Positions 48,483 through 49,076 of a stretch of 49,076 bases of DNA are shown here, piece by piece. How positions within the stretch are numbered: the first letter of the stretch is position 1; each line of letters begins with the position of its first letter. This DNA is from UBA1738 sp045538755. Its GTDB lineage: Bacteria; Bacillota; Clostridia; UBA1381. The notes under the pieces were generated by a model. The model was not told where the DNA came from and did no database searches. It saw only the letters and a list, made by a program, of their open reading frames with translations. The DNA is taken from NCBI GenBank assembly GCA_045538755.1, contig JAZQEC010000018.1, forward strand, positions 1-49,076, given 5' to 3'. A program made the translations under genes and the position numbers.

Positions 48483-48530
48483 AAAAAAATCGGACATATC
48501 ATAAAATTTACTAAAAGTGATACGTCCGAT
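48483..48530 (-). terminator. Terminator of the GGGtGRT gene
   Basis: ATCGGACATATCA (48489-48501) pairs with TGATACGTCCGAT (48518-48530) with one mismatch; TTTTTTT follows on the minus strand. The T run abuts the next promoter. Confidence 0.85.
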
Positions 48531-48549
48531 ATTTTTATTTAACTATAAA

Positions 48550-49076
48550 TTATTTCATAGCTTCTTCGATAGCAACTGCAACTGCAACAGTCATACCAAC
48601 CATAGGGTTGTTACCTGCACCGATAAGACCCATCATTTCTACGTGAGCAGGAACTGATGAAGAACCAGCGAACTGTGCATCTGAGTGCATACGTCCCATA
48701 GTATCGGTCATACCGTAGGAAGCAGGACCTGCAGCCATGTTATCGGGATGCAAGGTACGGCCGGTACCACCACCGGAAGCAACGGAGAAGTACTTCTTGC
48801 CCTGCTCGATACATTCCTTCTTGTAGGTACCTGCAACGGGATGCTGGAATCTGGTGGGGTTGGTGGAGTTACCGGTAATGGAAACGTCAACACCTTCCTT
48901 GTGCATGATTGCAACACCTTCACAAACATCGTTTGCACCGTAGCAGTTAACCTTTGCACGAAGACCCTCGGAGTAAGACTTGCGGAATACTTCCTTAACA
49001 GTGTTGGTGTAAGGATCGTACTCGGTCTCTACGAAAGTAAAGCCATTGATACGAGCAATAATCTGTGCAGCGTCCT
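48550..49076 (-). CDS. GGGtGRT family protein, C-terminal part (cut by window end)
   Basis: The frame runs in from the right edge; about 174 residues are visible. The signature VASGGGTGRTLHPDN followed by MAAGPASYGMTDTMGRMHSD names the GGGtGRT family (a Clostridia-wide protein of about 330 residues, function unknown). Upstream residues DAAQIIARINGFTFVETEYD and NCYGANDVCEGVAIM are in frame. Codon use is visibly different from the neighbours, with many C-ending codons (AAC, TAC, ACC, GTA/GTT mix), as expected for a very highly expressed gene. It ends in a strong terminator. Confidence 0.9.
   Translation of the reverse strand, partial: DAAQIIARINGFTFVETEYDPYTNTVKEVFRKSYSEGLRAKVNCYGANDVCEGVAIMHKEGVDVSITGNSTNPTRFQHPVAGTYKKECIEQGKKYFSVASGGGTGRTLHPDNMAAGPASYGMTDTMGRMHSDAQFAGSSSVPAHVEMMGLIGAGNNPMVGMTVAVAVAIEEAMK

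Overview
The window looks like chromosome from an endospore-forming, anaerobic, low-GC Clostridia-type Firmicute. Evidence: AGGAGG-type ribosome binding sites, sigma-A promoters with 17-bp spacers, sporulation genes (spoIID, sigH, yqfC, yqfD, ylbJ), an RnfB fragment, a GGGtGRT-family protein, meso-DAP dehydrogenase, and several proteins with copper-amine-oxidase-type N-terminal domains. Almost everything is vertically inherited housekeeping DNA. I see no transposase, phage or CRISPR.

Layout. 1-8 kb: end of rnfB, a small alarmone synthetase, then a minus-strand run gltX-glnS-aminotransferase-trpS-tagO. 8.2-9.2 kb: an unrecognised plus-strand beta-propeller-like gene. 9.3-18 kb: minus-strand ruvC / ruvA-ruvB-amidase-queA, then an orphan trpB, tgt and spoIID. 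18-21 kb: argG and argH, then a structured RNA candidate, repeat debris and tRNA-Leu/tRNA-Gln. 21.8-24.1 kb: an HTH regulator and a plus-strand run of an orphan EutS shell protein, EutP GTPase, IreB and a CpsB-type phosphatase. 24.3-28 kb: DHHW/MBOAT acyl-transfer pair and diaminopimelate dehydrogenase. 28-31 kb: tRNA-Thr and yqeG-aroE-aroK-endonuclease IV-like. 31-33.5 kb: a remarkable palindromic array, a thioesterase, pyridoxamine kinase and rpsT. 33.5-39.2 kb: the conserved block yqfC-yqfD-phoH-ybeY-dgkA-era-yqzL-recO-dCMP deaminase, with ylbJ divergent. 40-42 kb: zinc-ribbon protein, sigH and a small membrane protein. 42-46.6 kb: murD and three tandem M42 aminopeptidases. 46.6-49 kb: a repeat-rich secreted protein, two overlapping mini-ORFs behind a long structured leader, and the end of a GGGtGRT gene.

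Many start codons were reset from Shine-Dalgarno positions. The sporulation-linked genes (spoIID, sigH, yqfC, yqfD, phoH, ylbJ) all appear to use GTG or TTG. One gene often skipped by length filters (yqzL) and two mini-ORFs were added.

Most unusual signals: (1) 31145-31367, four TCGATAT heptamers followed by four inverted ATATCGA heptamers, every gap filled exactly by a hairpin, so the strand can fold as stacked four-way junctions; (2) 47996-48481, a promoter, a palindromic leader of about 220 nt, a terminator/antiterminator-like switch and two mini-ORFs; (3) a BMC shell protein with its GTPase outside any microcompartment operon; (4) an unassigned structured RNA after argH. All functional statements are inferred from sequence and family knowledge; no database search was possible.
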